Shown piece after piece: positions 1-9,718 of a stretch of 64,000 nucleotides of DNA (its first letter is position 1; each line of letters opens with the position of its first letter). This DNA comes from Prorocentrum cordatum (Eukaryota; Sar; Dinophyceae; Prorocentrales; Prorocentraceae), in NCBI GenBank assembly GCA_963575745.1, contig CAUYUJ010014603.1, positions 276,037-340,036 of the forward strand, read 5' to 3'. The translations under genes were made by a program, and so were the position numbers. The notes under the pieces are model-generated. The model ran no database searches. It was not told the DNA's origin and was given only the letters and a program-made list of their open reading frames with translations.

Positions 1-9
1 CAGGCACCC

Positions 10-440
10 AGCTGAATCCAGGAGAACGGTTCCACCCTTCGAATAGCAGGGAACACACGATACCAGAGGACACAACGCCATGTTCTCATTGCCCTCCCCC
101 TCCCTAGTCGGTTTAAAAAAACAATGGCAAAAAGCCATCGGGCACATCCGCACGGCGGCACACACTCGCACTCGCCGGGTCAGGAGTCGCGATGTCCACT
201 CGGCGGCCGTGCCCGATGCAAAAACTTTGGCCACCAATGCGACCAACGTCACTGCAACCACAAAGCGCCTCTGCGACCACGATCGCCAAATTTGGCGATG
301 GTGGTCGGGTGCGGTCGTGGTGTCTGTGGCGAGACGGTGGCGGGACTTGGCGGCGGTGGTGCTGGCATTGGCACTTTGCCTTGACGGCAGAAAGACGTGC
401 GGGCAAAGCAGAATTAAAGGCGTACAGACTCAACAAAAAA
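10..440. other. no gene recognised
   Basis: This mixed-composition stretch has several overlapping short open frames in both directions, none with convincing protein composition. I see no repeat family I can match elsewhere in the window. It ends at a short family T element. Confidence 0.3.
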
Positions 441-562
441 CACAAACATAAACGTTCGGAGCTCCCAACGGATTGCTTAGATCGGCGCTGCCAGGGGAGC
501 CCAGCGCCAATCCGAGTGAAATCCGCGTGGAGCTCCGAACGTTCATGTTTGCACCAAGGGAA
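430..562. mobile_element. family T element, short form
   Basis: The arms are inverted copies: CATAAACGTTCGGAGCTCC on the left and GGAGCTCCGAACGTTCATG on the right, with GATCGGCGCTG opposite CAGCGCCAATC inside. The GC-rich pair of inner hairpins found in full-length copies is almost absent, which makes this a deletion derivative of about 110-130 bp. No flanking exon is evident. Confidence 0.7.
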
Positions 563-1074
563 ACACATAAACCGCCCATTGGCCCGCCCACGCATCGGCT
601 GCACCTCACCGACGGCGGCGTCGGCGACATCCAAGTCCGCAGTCCCCCGAGCTCCTGGGGCAGCGGCTGTCACTGCATCCTTGGGACAGGATCATACTAC
701 GCATGATCCAAGAAGTATTACGCTGTTCGCTCGCAAGCCCGACGAGGTACGAAAGCGTTGTGCTGTGACGAACCCGGCGTAGGGTCCTGACACCGCGTGG
801 ATCGTTCAACCTCGAACGATCGGCGGAATTTCGATCGCCAGATCGTTCCATCCTGGACTATTCTGGGCCGCTGGCGACAATGGCAGCTGCACCCGACACT
901 GTGACCGCCGGGGAGCGCACCAGCGCTGCTGCACCTGAGCTGCAGACCCCTTCCCCGGGGTGCAGCTCACTGCCCCGGCACAGTGCTCGATGGCGTCGGG
1001 CCCCGAAAACGTCCCCCCGAGGCTGACATGCAGGACGCCAGCGCGGCTGCACCGAAGAGTATGCGGGCATCGTT

Positions 1075-3010
1075 TCACCGGCCCCTATCCCCGTGGACGT
1101 GGCCTGGGCCCCCATGGCCGATGGACCCCCTAGATGGAGATATGGGCCGTTCCCTCCGGGCTTCGAGGCGTGTGTCCCCAACTGGGGCGCAAGGATGCGA
1201 GGGTTCTGGATGGGGATCGGAGGAAGGAGGGAGGAGGGAGGAGGGAGGAGGGGGGATGGGGACCGGTTCAACGATGCCGAGTATTCCAAATCCCTTATTA
1301 ATCGTCCCCCGGGTCCGGTTTTTTAAGGCGCCTTTTTTGGTCATTAAGGGAGTCCGGTTTATTAGGTCGCTTTCTTTGGATTGGAGCTGAGGGGGTCTGG
1401 TGTATTAAGGCGCCCCATCGAAGAGGGGGTCCGGAATATGAGGTCGCATTTGGAGGGGGGTCTGGTCTTTTAGGGGGGGTCGATTAAGAAGGGATTTGGA
1501 GCATGGCAGCGCTGCCGCCGAGGAGCTCCGCCGCCCCAGAGCTGAGCATGCCGAGGCGGAAGCCGGGCCCCTGGCGCGGCAGGCCGCGCTCCCCGCAGAA
1601 CGCCCGGAACCGCTGCTCCAAGCCCCGCAGCTCCCGCACGGTGGCGTCGACGGCTTGCGCGAAGCCCGCATGGTCAGGGGAACGAAGGATGACATACCCT
1701 GACCCTCCAGAGAGGCATTTTGTTAGCACGAGAGGCCTAAAGACCTAAACAACGAAACGAAACAGCCGAAAACCAAGACACAGAAGAGCTCTGGGATAGG
1801 TTTCGAAGTCGCGTGCTATTTTTTAGCCCTCCTGGAAGGTCAGGGTAAGCAGAGGAAAATCCCAATCAGTGGATGGTTTGATCGATGAAGAGATCGACCA
1901 GGAACCCGGGAACCCGGAACCCACCGAAATCGGCCCAGAGCCAATAACCAAGAACCCGAGAACCCCAGAACCCCGAACCCGGGAAACCAGCCGGCCACCA
2001 AAATCGGTGGGACACGTTCGCCAAGTCTTTCACTTTCCGCTAGGACGACTTCAGCGCAAGCACTGACTGATTGGGGAACAAAAACTCGCGCCAAGGGGGT
2101 CCAGCGCGGATCCGAGAAATCCGCGCGGACCTCAGAGTTTTTCTGTTTATCTAATTCTTCGTTCCCCTAATGGTTTCGGTGGTCCGTGGTCACGGCGACC
2201 ATGAGGGGACAGCGAGCTTCAGCGGCGCTGTTTCCTTCGAAGTGGCCGCTGCCACGGCCGCGGATGCGGATCTTGGAGCCTGTGCGCTCCGCGATGCTCC
2301 GCAGGATGCAGCCCCCCTGGCCGATGAGGCGAGGAACCAGGTCGAATCCTTCGGCCTGCATGTGGAGGTGGATGTGCGCCACCAGGCGCGTGGGCCGCCG
2401 CGTGCCCTGCGGGTGCCCGCGCCACGCTGGCGCCGACTCCGCGCCCCAGCTCGCAGCCGCGGCCGAGGCCCCCGACTGGCTCGGGCACCGAGGGCCGCCG
2501 CCGCTCGCGGCGTCTGCGCCGAGCCCGCCGCCAAGATCTGCTGGCTCGACGCACGGGGCTGCGCCGCCGCAAGCCTGGCCGGGCGGCGCCGGCACTGGGG
2601 CGCGGCTCCGCCGGCAAGCCGGCGCGCCCGCCGGCTCCTCGTCATGTGGCCGGAAGGCGGGCTGGCAGTGGGGAAGGCCCGCGCCGCTGATCACGGCCCT
2701 GAGCGGCGGCACGCCGGAGCCCGCGGCGGGCATGGTCGCGGCCGCGTGAGCCGCCAGCCCGCAGGCGTCAGCCATCGGCGGCCCAGCTCCCCGGCGCGGA
2801 GGCGCCATGCACCCCTTCCGAGGCGTCTCGCCCATCGCCTGGTCCACGCTGCAGGTGAAGCCGCTGCTGGCGCCCAGCGTGCCTGCGGAGACGGGCGAGC
2901 TGGTCGACTGGTCCACGCTGCAGCTGAAGCCGCTGCTGGCGCCCAGCCTGCCCGCGGAGACGGGCGAGGTGGTCGACTGGTCCAGCAAGCCATCGACCAC
3001 CCTGGAGGAG
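1075..3010 (-). CDS. KH-domain RNA-binding protein, three exons separated by TIR elements (5' end unresolved)
   Basis: Exons read on the minus strand are about 3010-2170, 1669-1499 and 1278-1075 (stop 1075-1077). The first holds a Ser/Pro/Ala-rich linker with a 23-residue in-frame duplication, then a KH domain. Its signature is LIGQGGCILRSIAERTG, with the GxxG loop as GQGG, followed by KIRIRGRGSGHFEG and CPLMVAVTTD. The second exon continues the same domain (FAQAVDATVRELRGLEQRF, then FRAFCGERGLP) and the third is Pro-rich (VEPVPIPPPP). KH domains bind single-stranded RNA or DNA, so a role in mRNA processing or translation is the general expectation for the family. The exons join in frame only if a family T element (1675-2169) and a family Q element (1282-1498) are removed with one copy of their flanking direct repeats (ACCAT; CTC). 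Upstream of about 3010 all minus frames stay open and I cannot choose the N-terminus. Family assignment is firm; the gene model is inferred. Confidence 0.75.
1282..1498. mobile_element. family Q TIR element interrupting the KH gene
   Basis: The ends are inverted repeats: CCAAATCCCTTATTAATCG at 1286 and, in reverse complement, CCAAATCCCTTCTTAATCG at the other end. The direct repeat GAG flanks it (1279-1281 and 1499-1501). Four imperfect repeats of about 45 bp related to GGTCCGGTTTATTAAGG fill the interior. Removing the element and one GAG joins ...AAML to GIVEP... in frame on the minus strand. None of the possible junctions is GT-AG. Only one copy was found in the window. Confidence 0.7.
1697..1845 (-). 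mobile_element. family A TIR element (MITE-like), nested in family T
   Basis: About 150 bp. The termini are CCCTGACCCTCCAGAGAGGC and GCCCTCCTGGAAGGTCAGGG, inverted repeats of about 30 bp that extend to the pair GTTAGCAC / GTGCTATT. The interior carries the family-specific stretch AACGAAACGAAACAGCC. There is no coding capacity. It lies inside the family T element that splits the KH gene. Confidence 0.85.
1860..2077 (-). mobile_element. family K TIR element, nested in family T
   Basis: The ends are CCCAATCAGTGGATGG and GCACTGACTGATTGGGG (TIR around CCCAATCAGTG). The interior is a run of AACCCGGGAACCC-type repeats with GATCGATGAAGAGATCGACC. It is homologous, in opposite orientation, to 50699-50942. 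It has no coding capacity. Confidence 0.75.
2841..2979 (-). repeat. 69-bp tandem duplication inside the KH gene
   Basis: GGTCCACGCTGCAGGTGAAG at 2841 recurs at 2910 as GGTCCACGCTGCAGCTGAAG, with about 90% identity through the unit. The 69-bp period is 23 codons, so the protein carries two copies of a peptide of the form DQST-SPVSAG-LGASSGF-CSV. The preserved frame supports this stretch being coding. Confidence 0.8.
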
Positions 3011-3480
3011 GGCCAGCGTGAGGCGGCGCAGGCCAGGGCCATCGGGCCCGCACAGGGCCAGGGCGCCTGCGCTTGGAGGCCCGCGGAGGGCCAACTCGCC
3101 GGACCGACGGACGGCCCCGCACGAGGCCGCCTCGGCCAGCGGCGGCGAGCCGCCCGGGCTGGCGCAGGCCGGCGGCGGAGGCCCGCGCGGCTGCGGAGGC
3201 GCCTCCGAGCCCGCCCCGAGCAGCGAGCCCTCCGCCAGGCGGACGTAGCACGGCGAGGCGCCGCGCGAGGGCCGAGGCGCGAGCGGCGGGCCCGCGCGCG
3301 CCTGCCCGCGGCGCCCTGCCCGCGCGCCGGCGTGCGCCCCCGAGGCGTCGGGCGCAGCGCCGCGCTCCTCGCCGGGCGCCCAGGCCTGGCAGGCTCCGCC
3401 GCGGCCAGGCGGCGACAGGTCCTGGGGAGACGGAAGGCCAAGGCATGCTGGCGTCTTGGGAAAGAGGCCTGGCGAAGGGC
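3011..3480 (-). CDS. possible upstream exon of the KH gene, frame unresolved
   Basis: This very GC-rich stretch is open in all three minus frames. One frame, shifted relative to the KH exon, has good protein-like composition (for example ASPCYVRLAEGSLLGAG and SPPLAEAASCGAVRRSGEL). A short intron or a sequence error near 3000 would be needed to connect it to the KH reading frame. I cannot identify a start codon. It may equally be an N-terminal low-complexity extension of the same exon. Confidence 0.3.
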
Positions 3481-3597
3481 CCAACCAGACCATACGCGGT
3501 TGTGAGTGCCACTGCTGTGGGTGTCGCCTTCGGTGGAGCTCTCCGTGGGGCCACGAAACGTGGTGTGTGTGGGTGCCAAAGTGAGGGGGGTGACGGG

Positions 3598-3734
3598 AGG
3601 AGGGAGGAGGGAGGGAGGAGGGGGATAGGGGAGGGGGAGGGAGAGGAGAAGGAGGCGGAGGAGGACGAGGCGGAGGAGGAGGAGGAGGAGGAAGAGGAGG
3701 AGGAGGAGGAGGAGGAGGAGGAGGAGGAGGAGGT
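3598..3734 (+). repeat. (GGA)n array
   Basis: Imperfect GGA/GGGA tract, about 130 bp, purine on the plus strand. Its Glu-rich translation is taken to be spurious. Confidence 0.9.
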
Positions 3735-3949
3735 AGAGGCGCGGGGTCTCTCTTCAGAGGACCCACCTCAACACAGGATGGTTGGGGAACAAAAACACGA
3801 CGGGCTTTCTTCTACGATTTTCGGCCTCGGGGGGCTGGTCCTCACTGGCCCTCGGGGCAAGCCCACAAAAAGAAGGGGGATTGAGAACCGGCATATCGGA
3901 AAATGGTCGGGGCTTCTGTTGCAAAAGTTCACCGACAAAGCACCCAAAT

Positions 3950-4080
3950 CTCACCAGCCCTCTGGGCGGGGGCGGAAGTGGTTTAGGGTGGTGTTTCCAC
4001 TTCCACTCCCCGTCTTCCCCTGCGGGGAGGGGTCTACCACTGCCCCCTACATCAATAAACATCCCCTTCCCCAGGTGACT
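3950..4080 (+). repeat. dispersed C/G-rich module: GGGAGGGGT...CCCCTCCCCC
   Basis: TGGTTTAG, then CTTCCACTCCCC and a GGGGAGGGGTCTACC hairpin-like core. Related modules sit at 5150-5240, 40655-40755 and 45752-45850, where the same order is GGTTTAGAGCG, CCTCTTCCA, GGGGAGGGGTTTACCCCTCC. A low-copy dispersed repeat of unknown type. Confidence 0.5.
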
Positions 4081-4454
4081 GGCAGTCAACCAGGACCAAC
4101 GACTTCCCCCCCACCATCCCTGACAACAATTCAGCATAACCTTCGGAGCAACTTCTTGGGCCATGTTCGTGGATCCCGTGAGCACTTTGTTTTGTTTTGG
4201 GGCAGGAGCGGCGGGGGGGTATCATACTGCCTGCTGTCCACAGGGCCACCACCCGTGTCAAACAACAACACGGAGAGCACTTCGCGGCCCAATCTGGATC
4301 CTGCGCGGCCCCCCCGCGGTCCCTTTGCGCCGGCTGTGCAGAAAGACGGCGGGGGTGCTGTGCACACTGCCTGCTGCATGCGAGCCCACCAGACGCGGTG
4401 GCTACCCCGCCGCGATGGCGCCCTGGTGTTCGACAGCGGGAGCGCGTTCCTTTC

Positions 4455-4690
4455 TGCAGCGCTTCGCCACCTGGGCGGAAATTGGGGGGGGCGGGAGGGA
4501 GGTCTGGCTCCAGACCTCTGCTCACTGCGACGTTTTGCAAGCTTGCTGCCTCTGGGGAGGGCTCCGCCTGCTCGAAATAGGACCCCCCAAAACATCTGAG
4601 ATCCGCTCCATGGGGGGGGGGGGGAGGAGGGGTGCGAGAGCCCGCGCCGATCGGCAAAACAATGAGTATAAAAACGACGACAAGGACGCT
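4455..4690. mobile_element. family D element
   Basis: Contains the family landmarks in order: a G-rich tract, TCTGGCTCCAGACCTCTGCT, CTCCGCCTGCTCGAAATAGG, ACATCTGAGATCCGCTCCATG, another G-rich tract, then GCCCGCGCCGATCGGCAAAA followed by CAATGAGTAT. Other copies: 12885-13280, 14100-14372, 41790-42220, 51358-51757. No coding capacity. Confidence 0.65.
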
Positions 4691-4799
4691 GGGGGGGCGA
4701 CATGTTTGCCGATGTGTGCTGCGCGTGCTCCGAGCGTGGCGCCGCTGGGGCATGCGGCACACACACAACACACATAAAGCACGTGGCGCATCTGGCGCG

Positions 4800-5010
4800 C
4801 CAAACTTATGTTGCTCGCATCGTGCTTACGGACCACATCCCAGAAATGATTTCGAGCACCCGGAAAAGCGTCGAAAGAGTGTCGAAACAAGGTCGGACGA
4901 GCGTCTCCCAGGGCCCGACACGTGAAAACCCTCAGTTTCGGTACTTTCCTGGTGCTCGAAGCTCTTTCTGGTGATAAGGCCAAGGTAGGTTGGAACATCA
5001 TCAGGCTTGG
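4800..5010. mobile_element. family P TIR element
   Basis: ATTTCGAGCACCCGGAAAAG near the left end faces ACTTTCCTGGTGCTCGAAGC near the right, an inverted repeat around TTCGAGCACC. The interior has GTCTCCCAGGGCCCGACACG. Homologous copies occur at 29720-29865 and 30125-30290. Not coding. Confidence 0.6.
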
Positions 5011-5269
5011 GCCACAGGGGTGCGCGCCTGGCACGCGTGGCGCACCTCGTCCCGGCATCGCGCACACGGGGTATGTTTTAGCTCCCAGTAGCTCTGCCCA
5101 TCCATGGGCGCCCGCTGAGAACGCTGAGGCTCGGGTGCCACTTCTGTGCGGGGAGGGCGGGCGGGAGCGAGCGAGACAGTTTGCCTGCGGGGAGGGTGTC
5201 TTGACCCCTCCCCCTGCCCCCTCCCCATGGATCTGGACGGGGGGGCGAGGCTTCACAGGATCCTTGTTC

Positions 5270-5850
5270 GCCCAAGATGGCTCCAAGAGGGCTCCCCATG
5301 CTCGGAGATGGCCTCCAAGATGGCCCAACGACGGATCAAGGTGGCGTTCAACATGCCTCCAAGGGGCCCCAAGAGGCCCACAAGCTGGTTCCTAGTGCTC
5401 TCGGAGCCCGCTCGGGACCCCCCAAGGAGCCCACATCGCTCAAAAACCTGAAGAATATGAATGAAGCTTGCCCTCTCGCTTTTTCGATTCCGATGCGCTT
5501 TTGAGGCCTGAAGGTGGCCCCATGATGGCCCGAGAGGGCATCAAGATAGGCCCAAAGAGCGCCCTAGAGCGCTCCAAGAGGGCCCCAAGGAGCGATCTCG
5601 AGGGCCCAGGGGGGGGGGCTAAACGTTAGGCCCATCTCTTTTCACCGACGCCTTCCACGATAGCCCGAAGAGGTTCTCCAGGGCTCCCAAGAGGCCCCCA
5701 AGAGAGCCCCAAGGTCCCCAAGAAGGCCACAAGAGACCCCCCAAAAGAGCTCCAAGAAGAGCTCAATACCCCTCAAAAGAGCCATAAGAGGGCACAGAGA
5801 TAGCCCCAAGAGGACCCAAACAGGGCCTAAGAATAATCCAAAATGGCTCC
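5270..5850 (+). repeat. degenerate CCAAGAGGGCCC satellite
   Basis: Repeats of a 9-15 bp unit of the type GGCCCCAAGAGGCTCC run through this stretch. The same unit occurs at 16500-16700, 39080-39180, 45955-46060, 61950-62490 and 62890-63420. Short open frames here follow the satellite and are not considered genes. Confidence 0.6.
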
Positions 5851-5857
5851 AAGAGTC

Positions 5858-6130
5858 CTCGTACACGTTGTCCTGATCCTCGTCCTCGTACTCCTCGTCC
5901 TCGTGCTCATCCTCCTCCCTCTCCTGCTCCTTCTCCCCATCCTCGTCCTCGTCCTTATCGTCATCGTCTTCCTCCTCTTCTTCCTCCTTCTCGTCCTCCT
6001 CTCCTCCCCCTCCTCATCCTCCTCCTCCTCCACTCCTCCTCCTCCTCCTCCTCCTCCTTCTCCTCCTCCTCGTCCTACTCCCCGCCCTCGTCCGCTTCCT
6101 CCTCCTCCTCTTCCTCCTCCACTCCTTTCC
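5858..6130 (+). repeat. (TCC)n/(CTC)n array
   Basis: Imperfect CTCCTCGTC/TCCTCC tract of about 270 bp. It adjoins the family H duplication, as does the second copy near 43.1 kb. Confidence 0.9.
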
Positions 6131-6139
6131 CTGACAACT

Positions 6140-6960
6140 CCTCCCTGTCGCACCCCCGAGGCCAGTCGGAAGAGCGGTCTGGGCGTTTCGCTTGGGACTT
6201 CCTCACCATTAGATATCATGAAGCTTTTAAAGTTGGAAACAATTTCACGGATGGAAGGCGGGCCGCTTTCACAATGTGGCTCTCGCCTTAGCTCGGCACG
6301 CATCCGTGCTAACCGATGGAGGGCGGGCCGTTTTCAAAATGTTGTTCCCGTCTGAGCAGCGCGCACATCCATGATTTGCAAGAGCTTCACGGATTGAGGA
6401 CAGCTCATTTTCAAAATGTGGCTCTCGCCTCAGCGCCGCGCACACTCGTCAGAAAGTACTTACAAGGTTGCTACTGATGGAGGGCGGGTCGTCTTCAAAA
6501 TGTGGCTCTCGCCTTACCGCCGCGCACATCCATCATGAAAAATTGCAGGAGCTTCACTGACGGAGGGCGGCCCCTTTTGAACATGTGAACCTCGCTTTAG
6601 CACCGCGCACATTCGTTTTAAGAGTCTCCAGCAATATCAAAGAGTATCATGGTCACCGCCCCAGAAATTGTGTTTCTGTCAGGGCAGAGCGCAACAGTTA
6701 CGTTGATTCGTGGTGTTGCAGACCCCGAAATGGCATTCTGGCACGATTCAGGCCCGTCAAGACGCAACTGTAACGGTTATTCGCGGAGTTGAAATCCCAA
6801 TAACGGTGTTCTGGCACAGTCCACGATTTTCAAGCGCTTGTTTTCTAACTGGGCTCTTCCTTCAATGCAAATTGAAACTTGTAGGGTCCAGTAGAGCTTG
6901 GAGGGAGGGTTTATCGCAACATCGTTGATGAGTCTTGTGGTTGCACTGGTGCGCCCCCAC
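6140..6960 (+). repeat. family H: ~800 bp duplicated module, copy 1
   Basis: Contains four or five tandem subunits of about 80-90 bp with GGAGGGCGGGCCG, TTTTCAAAATGTGGCTCTCG and CTTAGCGCCGCGCACATTCG. These are followed by a unique part (GTTACGTTGATTCGTGGTG; GGCATTCTGGCACGATTC; CTTGGAGGGAGGGTT). The same order recurs at 43200-43920, and a partial inverted copy lies at 8000-8200. No conserved open frame spans the copies, so this is probably a non-coding dispersed repeat. Confidence 0.75.
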
Positions 6961-6999
6961 CTCTTCCTCCCCTTCCTTCCCATCGTCCCCCTCTTGCTC

Positions 7000-7130
7000 C
7001 TCCTCCACCTCCTCCTCCTGATCCTCCTACTCCTCTTCGTTTGCATCCGCCCGATCGTCCTCCTCCTCCTCCTCCTCCTCCTCCTCCTCCTCCTCCTCCT
7101 CCTCCTCCTCCCCCTCCTCCTCCTCGACGG
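7000..7130 (+). repeat. (TCC)n array
   Basis: TCC/CTC tract following family H copy 1. It may be part of the duplicated unit, because copy 2 is also followed by TCC-rich DNA. Confidence 0.85.
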
Positions 7131-7164
7131 AGAGGGAAACTGCTCAGTTTCCCTCCCTGGCGAC

Positions 7165-7370
7165 TCCAGAACGAGAAAGTGTCGTGATTTTGGTTTCTAG
7201 ACAGGGTCTCCGAAGCCTCAACCCATGTCCCAGGACCGGTGCTTCATCCTAAGCCGGTTTTTGACAGTCCCGGGGCCTGGCGAGGGCCCCTATATAGAGG
7301 CCGAAAGTTGAGAAACCCCTCCGCCTCGATCTTTGTCCATATGTTGGATCTCTGGGTCTCCTTTGGGCCC
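7165..7370 (+). mobile_element. family G element
   Basis: Starts near GTGTCGTGATTTTGGTTTC and ends GTTGGATCTCTGGG. Shared landmarks are TTCATCCTAAGCCGG, AGTCCCGGGGCCTGGCGAGG and GGCCGAAAGTTG. In intact copies the ends are inverted (CCAGAGATTCGATG versus CAGCATGTGGACA and CCAGAGATCC in reverse). Other copies: 9719-9925, 10402-10595, 12110-12270 (-), 23985-24130, 30700-30850. Here it lies next to a family A element, an arrangement also seen at 30.7-31.0 kb. Confidence 0.65.
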
Positions 7371-7391
7371 TATCCCTCAGGACCCCATCTC

Positions 7392-7544
7392 CCCTGACCT
7401 TGCAGAGAGCCATCTTTTAGCACCGGAGGCCTCAAAACCTAAGAAACGGAACGAGACAGCCTAAGACCAGGATGTAGAAGAGCTCTGGGATCGGCTCTTG
7501 GAAGTCCGGTGCTATTTTTGTTTAGCCCTCCTGGAAGGTCAGGG
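7392..7544 (-). mobile_element. family A TIR element
   Basis: CCCTGACCTTGCAGAGAGCC ... GCCCTCCTGGAAGGTCAGGG, the terminal inverted repeats of family A. The interior has AACGAGACAGCC and GTAGAAGAGCTCTGGGATCG. A GC-rich stretch that may be an exon begins immediately at 7545. Confidence 0.85.
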
Positions 7545-7790
7545 TCTGGACCACCGGGCCGGGGTCCGTGCTGCCGCCGAAGCCGCTCGCGCGGGCGCCC
7601 GCCGCCGCGCCCCTCGCGCGGCCCCCGCCCGGGCCCGGCCGCGGGCCGCGCGCCGCGCGCGCTGAGGGCATGGCGCGCCGCTTCGGCGCGGGGCGGGGGG
7701 TGCGCTTCGGCGCTTCGGCGCGGGGCGCGGGTGGCGCGGGGCGGGGCCCTGCGGGTGGGCTGGCGCACGGGGCGGGCGGGAGGCGGTCGC
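7545..7790 (-). CDS. possible exon fragment, GC-rich
   Basis: GC content rises sharply at the edge of the family A element, as it does at proven exons in this window. A minus-strand frame reads GFGGSTDPGPVVQ up to the element, but Ala/Arg/Gly-rich frames are open on both strands, so coding status and strand are uncertain. Farther right it merges into a G-rich low-complexity tract (7790-7945). Confidence 0.25.
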
Positions 7791-7945
7791 GACGGGGGGG
7801 GGAGGGAGGGGGGGGGGGGCGAGGCACGGGCGGGGGCGAGAAGCAGCGGGGGGGAGGAGGGGGTCAGGGAGGAGGGGGGGAGGGGCATGGGAGGGGAGGG
7901 GGGGGGAGGGGGGAGGAGGCAGGAGGGCCAAGGAGGCAGCAAGGA
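7790..7945 (+). repeat. G-rich low-complexity tract
   Basis: Runs of GGGGGG and GGAGG over about 150 bp, possibly able to form G-quadruplexes. No gene is supported. Confidence 0.8.
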
Positions 7946-7999
7946 GAGGGCTGGCGGCGCGCGGCGCTAAAACGAGAACAACGTGTTGAAAACCATCCG

Positions 8000-8200
8000 C
8001 CCTCAATCCGTCAAACTCTTGCAGTTCTTTGAAACCAATGTGCGCGGAGCTTGAGGCGAGAGCCATAATTTGAAAATGGCCCGTCTTCCATCCGTGATTA
8101 TGTTGCACCTCTCGAGCTTCAGGATCATGAAGTGTGAGGAAGTCTCAGGCGAAACGCTAAGCCCACCTTTTCGACTGGCCGCGGGGTGCGACAGCGAGGG
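8000..8200 (-). repeat. family H, partial inverted copy
   Basis: The reverse complement contains TCGCACCCC, GTTTCGCCTGAGACTTCCTC, then GGATGGAAGACGGGCCATTT and ATGGCTCTCGCCTCAAG, in the same order as 6143-6300 and 43203-43330. Confidence 0.7.
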
Positions 8201-8372
8201 CTCATGTATAAGGAAAAGGCGTAGATGAGGATGATGAGGAGGAGATAGCCGAGAAGGACACATGACCATATCAAAACGGGAAGCGCCGCTCCGTCGGGCA
8301 TTCGCGTCATTGCGCGCGACTAAGGACCCTCAACCAAATGATACCAGAGAAAAATCAATCATTCTTTTTCAG

Positions 8373-8845
8373 GGCAATAGGCTACTATGGGCTATAGGGC
8401 TCTAGGGCTATAAGGCTATCGGGCTATAGGGCTATGGGGCTATCGGGCTATAATTAAGTAGGGCTATAGGCTATAGGGCTGTAGGACTATAAGGCTATAG
8501 GGCTATAGGGCTACAGGGCTATCGGGCTATAGGGCTATAGGGCTATAAGGCTATCGGGCTATAGGGCTACAAGGCTATAGGACTATGAGGCTATATGGCT
8601 ATAGGGCTATAGGGCTATAGGGCTGTAGGGCTATAGGGCTATAGGGCTATAGGGCTTTAGGGCTATAGGGCTATAGGGCTATAAGGCTATAGGGCTATAA
8701 GGCTATGAGGCTATCGGGTTATGGGGCTATAGGGGCTATAAGGCTGTAAGGCTACAGGGCTACAGGGCTATTGGGCTATAGGGCAGTAGGGTTATTAGGG
8801 CTGTAGGGCTATAAAGATCCAGGACTATAGGTCTATAGGGCTACT
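8373..8845 (+). repeat. GGGCTATA tandem array
   Basis: More than forty degenerate copies of the octamer GGGCTATA (variants GGGCTATC, GGGCTACA, AGGCTATA) over about 470 bp. This is the only AT-containing octamer satellite in the window. It abuts a GGGCAC array. Confidence 0.95.
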
Positions 8846-9155
8846 GGGCACTCGGGCAACGGGGCACCACCTGAGCACCCTGGCACCCAGGCACCCGGGC
8901 ACCTGGGCACCCGGGCACTTGGGCACTCGGATATGCACCCGGGCACCAGGCACCTGGGCACCCCCGGGCATCCGGGCACCCGGGCCCGGCCACCGAAATC
9001 GGCGACGTATGTCACCTACACACACCACCTGGGCACCCGGGCACTTGGGCACCCGGATATGCCCCAAGCACCCCCGGGCACCCGGGCACCCCCGGGCATC
9101 CGGGCACCCGGGGCCGGCCACCGAAATCGGCGACGTATGTCACCTACACACATGA
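8846..9155 (+). repeat. GGGCACC/CCGGGCA array with a ~115-bp duplication
   Basis: Degenerate GGGCACCCGGGCAC units. A longer segment, ending CACCGAAATCGGCGACGTATG and TCACCTACACACA, is present twice (about 8920-9030 and 9045-9152). No gene is supported. Confidence 0.85.
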
Positions 9156-9621
9156 ATCCGCTAGGACCCTGCAGAGGCAAGCTCTGACTGGGGAGTAGGC
9201 CGCTCGCGGGCCTGTCATGTCGAAGTCCCGCGAGGTATTCGGACCTCCTGGACGGCGGACCAGGACGACAACGGCGACGAGGACAAAGGCCGTTGAGGCC
9301 AGGGAAAACTGAAACCACACGACACAAACCTGTGTGCTGAATTGCCTATCCGCCACCGTGCCTTATGCACGCTGAGGCGTGGAAAAGGTACTTGTTGTGC
9401 CGCATGGTTTTTGTATTCTAAGTCCCCCCCCTACTCGAATTCCCTGCGTGCAGCGCTCGCTTCTCCCGAGGCTCCACAGGCCACGGCCCCTCACGCAACT
9501 ACTCGACGCGGACATCCCAACATGTGCATCCCACACGCCTGTCACGCCTCGCGGAAAAAAACTCCCTTGGGCATCTGGGTGTGAGAGCGAGTCCGCGTAG
9601 ACGGCAGGCGTGGCAAAAACG

Positions 9622-9623
9622 AG

Positions 9624-9698
<75 letters not shown>

Positions 9699-9699
9699 C
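9622..9699 (+). repeat. (ACG)n perfect array
   Basis: About 26 uninterrupted ACG/CGA triplets. Confidence 0.97.
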
Positions 9700-9718
9700 G
9701 CGACGACTTCAGCGACGT

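Larger units (their letters stand above)
1675..2169. mobile_element. family T element in the KH gene, carrying two nested insertions
   Basis: On the minus strand it starts TAGGGGAACGAAGAAT and ends ATCCTTCGTTCCCCTG, a 13-15 bp TIR, flanked by the direct repeat ACCAT (2170-2174 and 1670-1674). The 5' arm (2169-2078) is typical family T. The rest of the body is replaced by a family K element (1860-2077) and a family A element (1697-1845), leaving only the terminal bases of the other arm. Excision with one ACCAT gives a continuous frame, VTTDHRNHAGFAQAV. No junction position gives GT-AG. Confidence 0.75.

Noticed and set aside
5843-6355. Leu-rich frame resembling a multi-spanning membrane protein
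   Set aside because: It is the CTC/TCC array read in the Leu frame and continues into the non-coding family H repeat.
8373-8845. GGGCTATA array as a telomere
   Set aside because: The unit differs from the dinoflagellate telomere type TTTAGGG, the array is internal and the repeats are degenerate.
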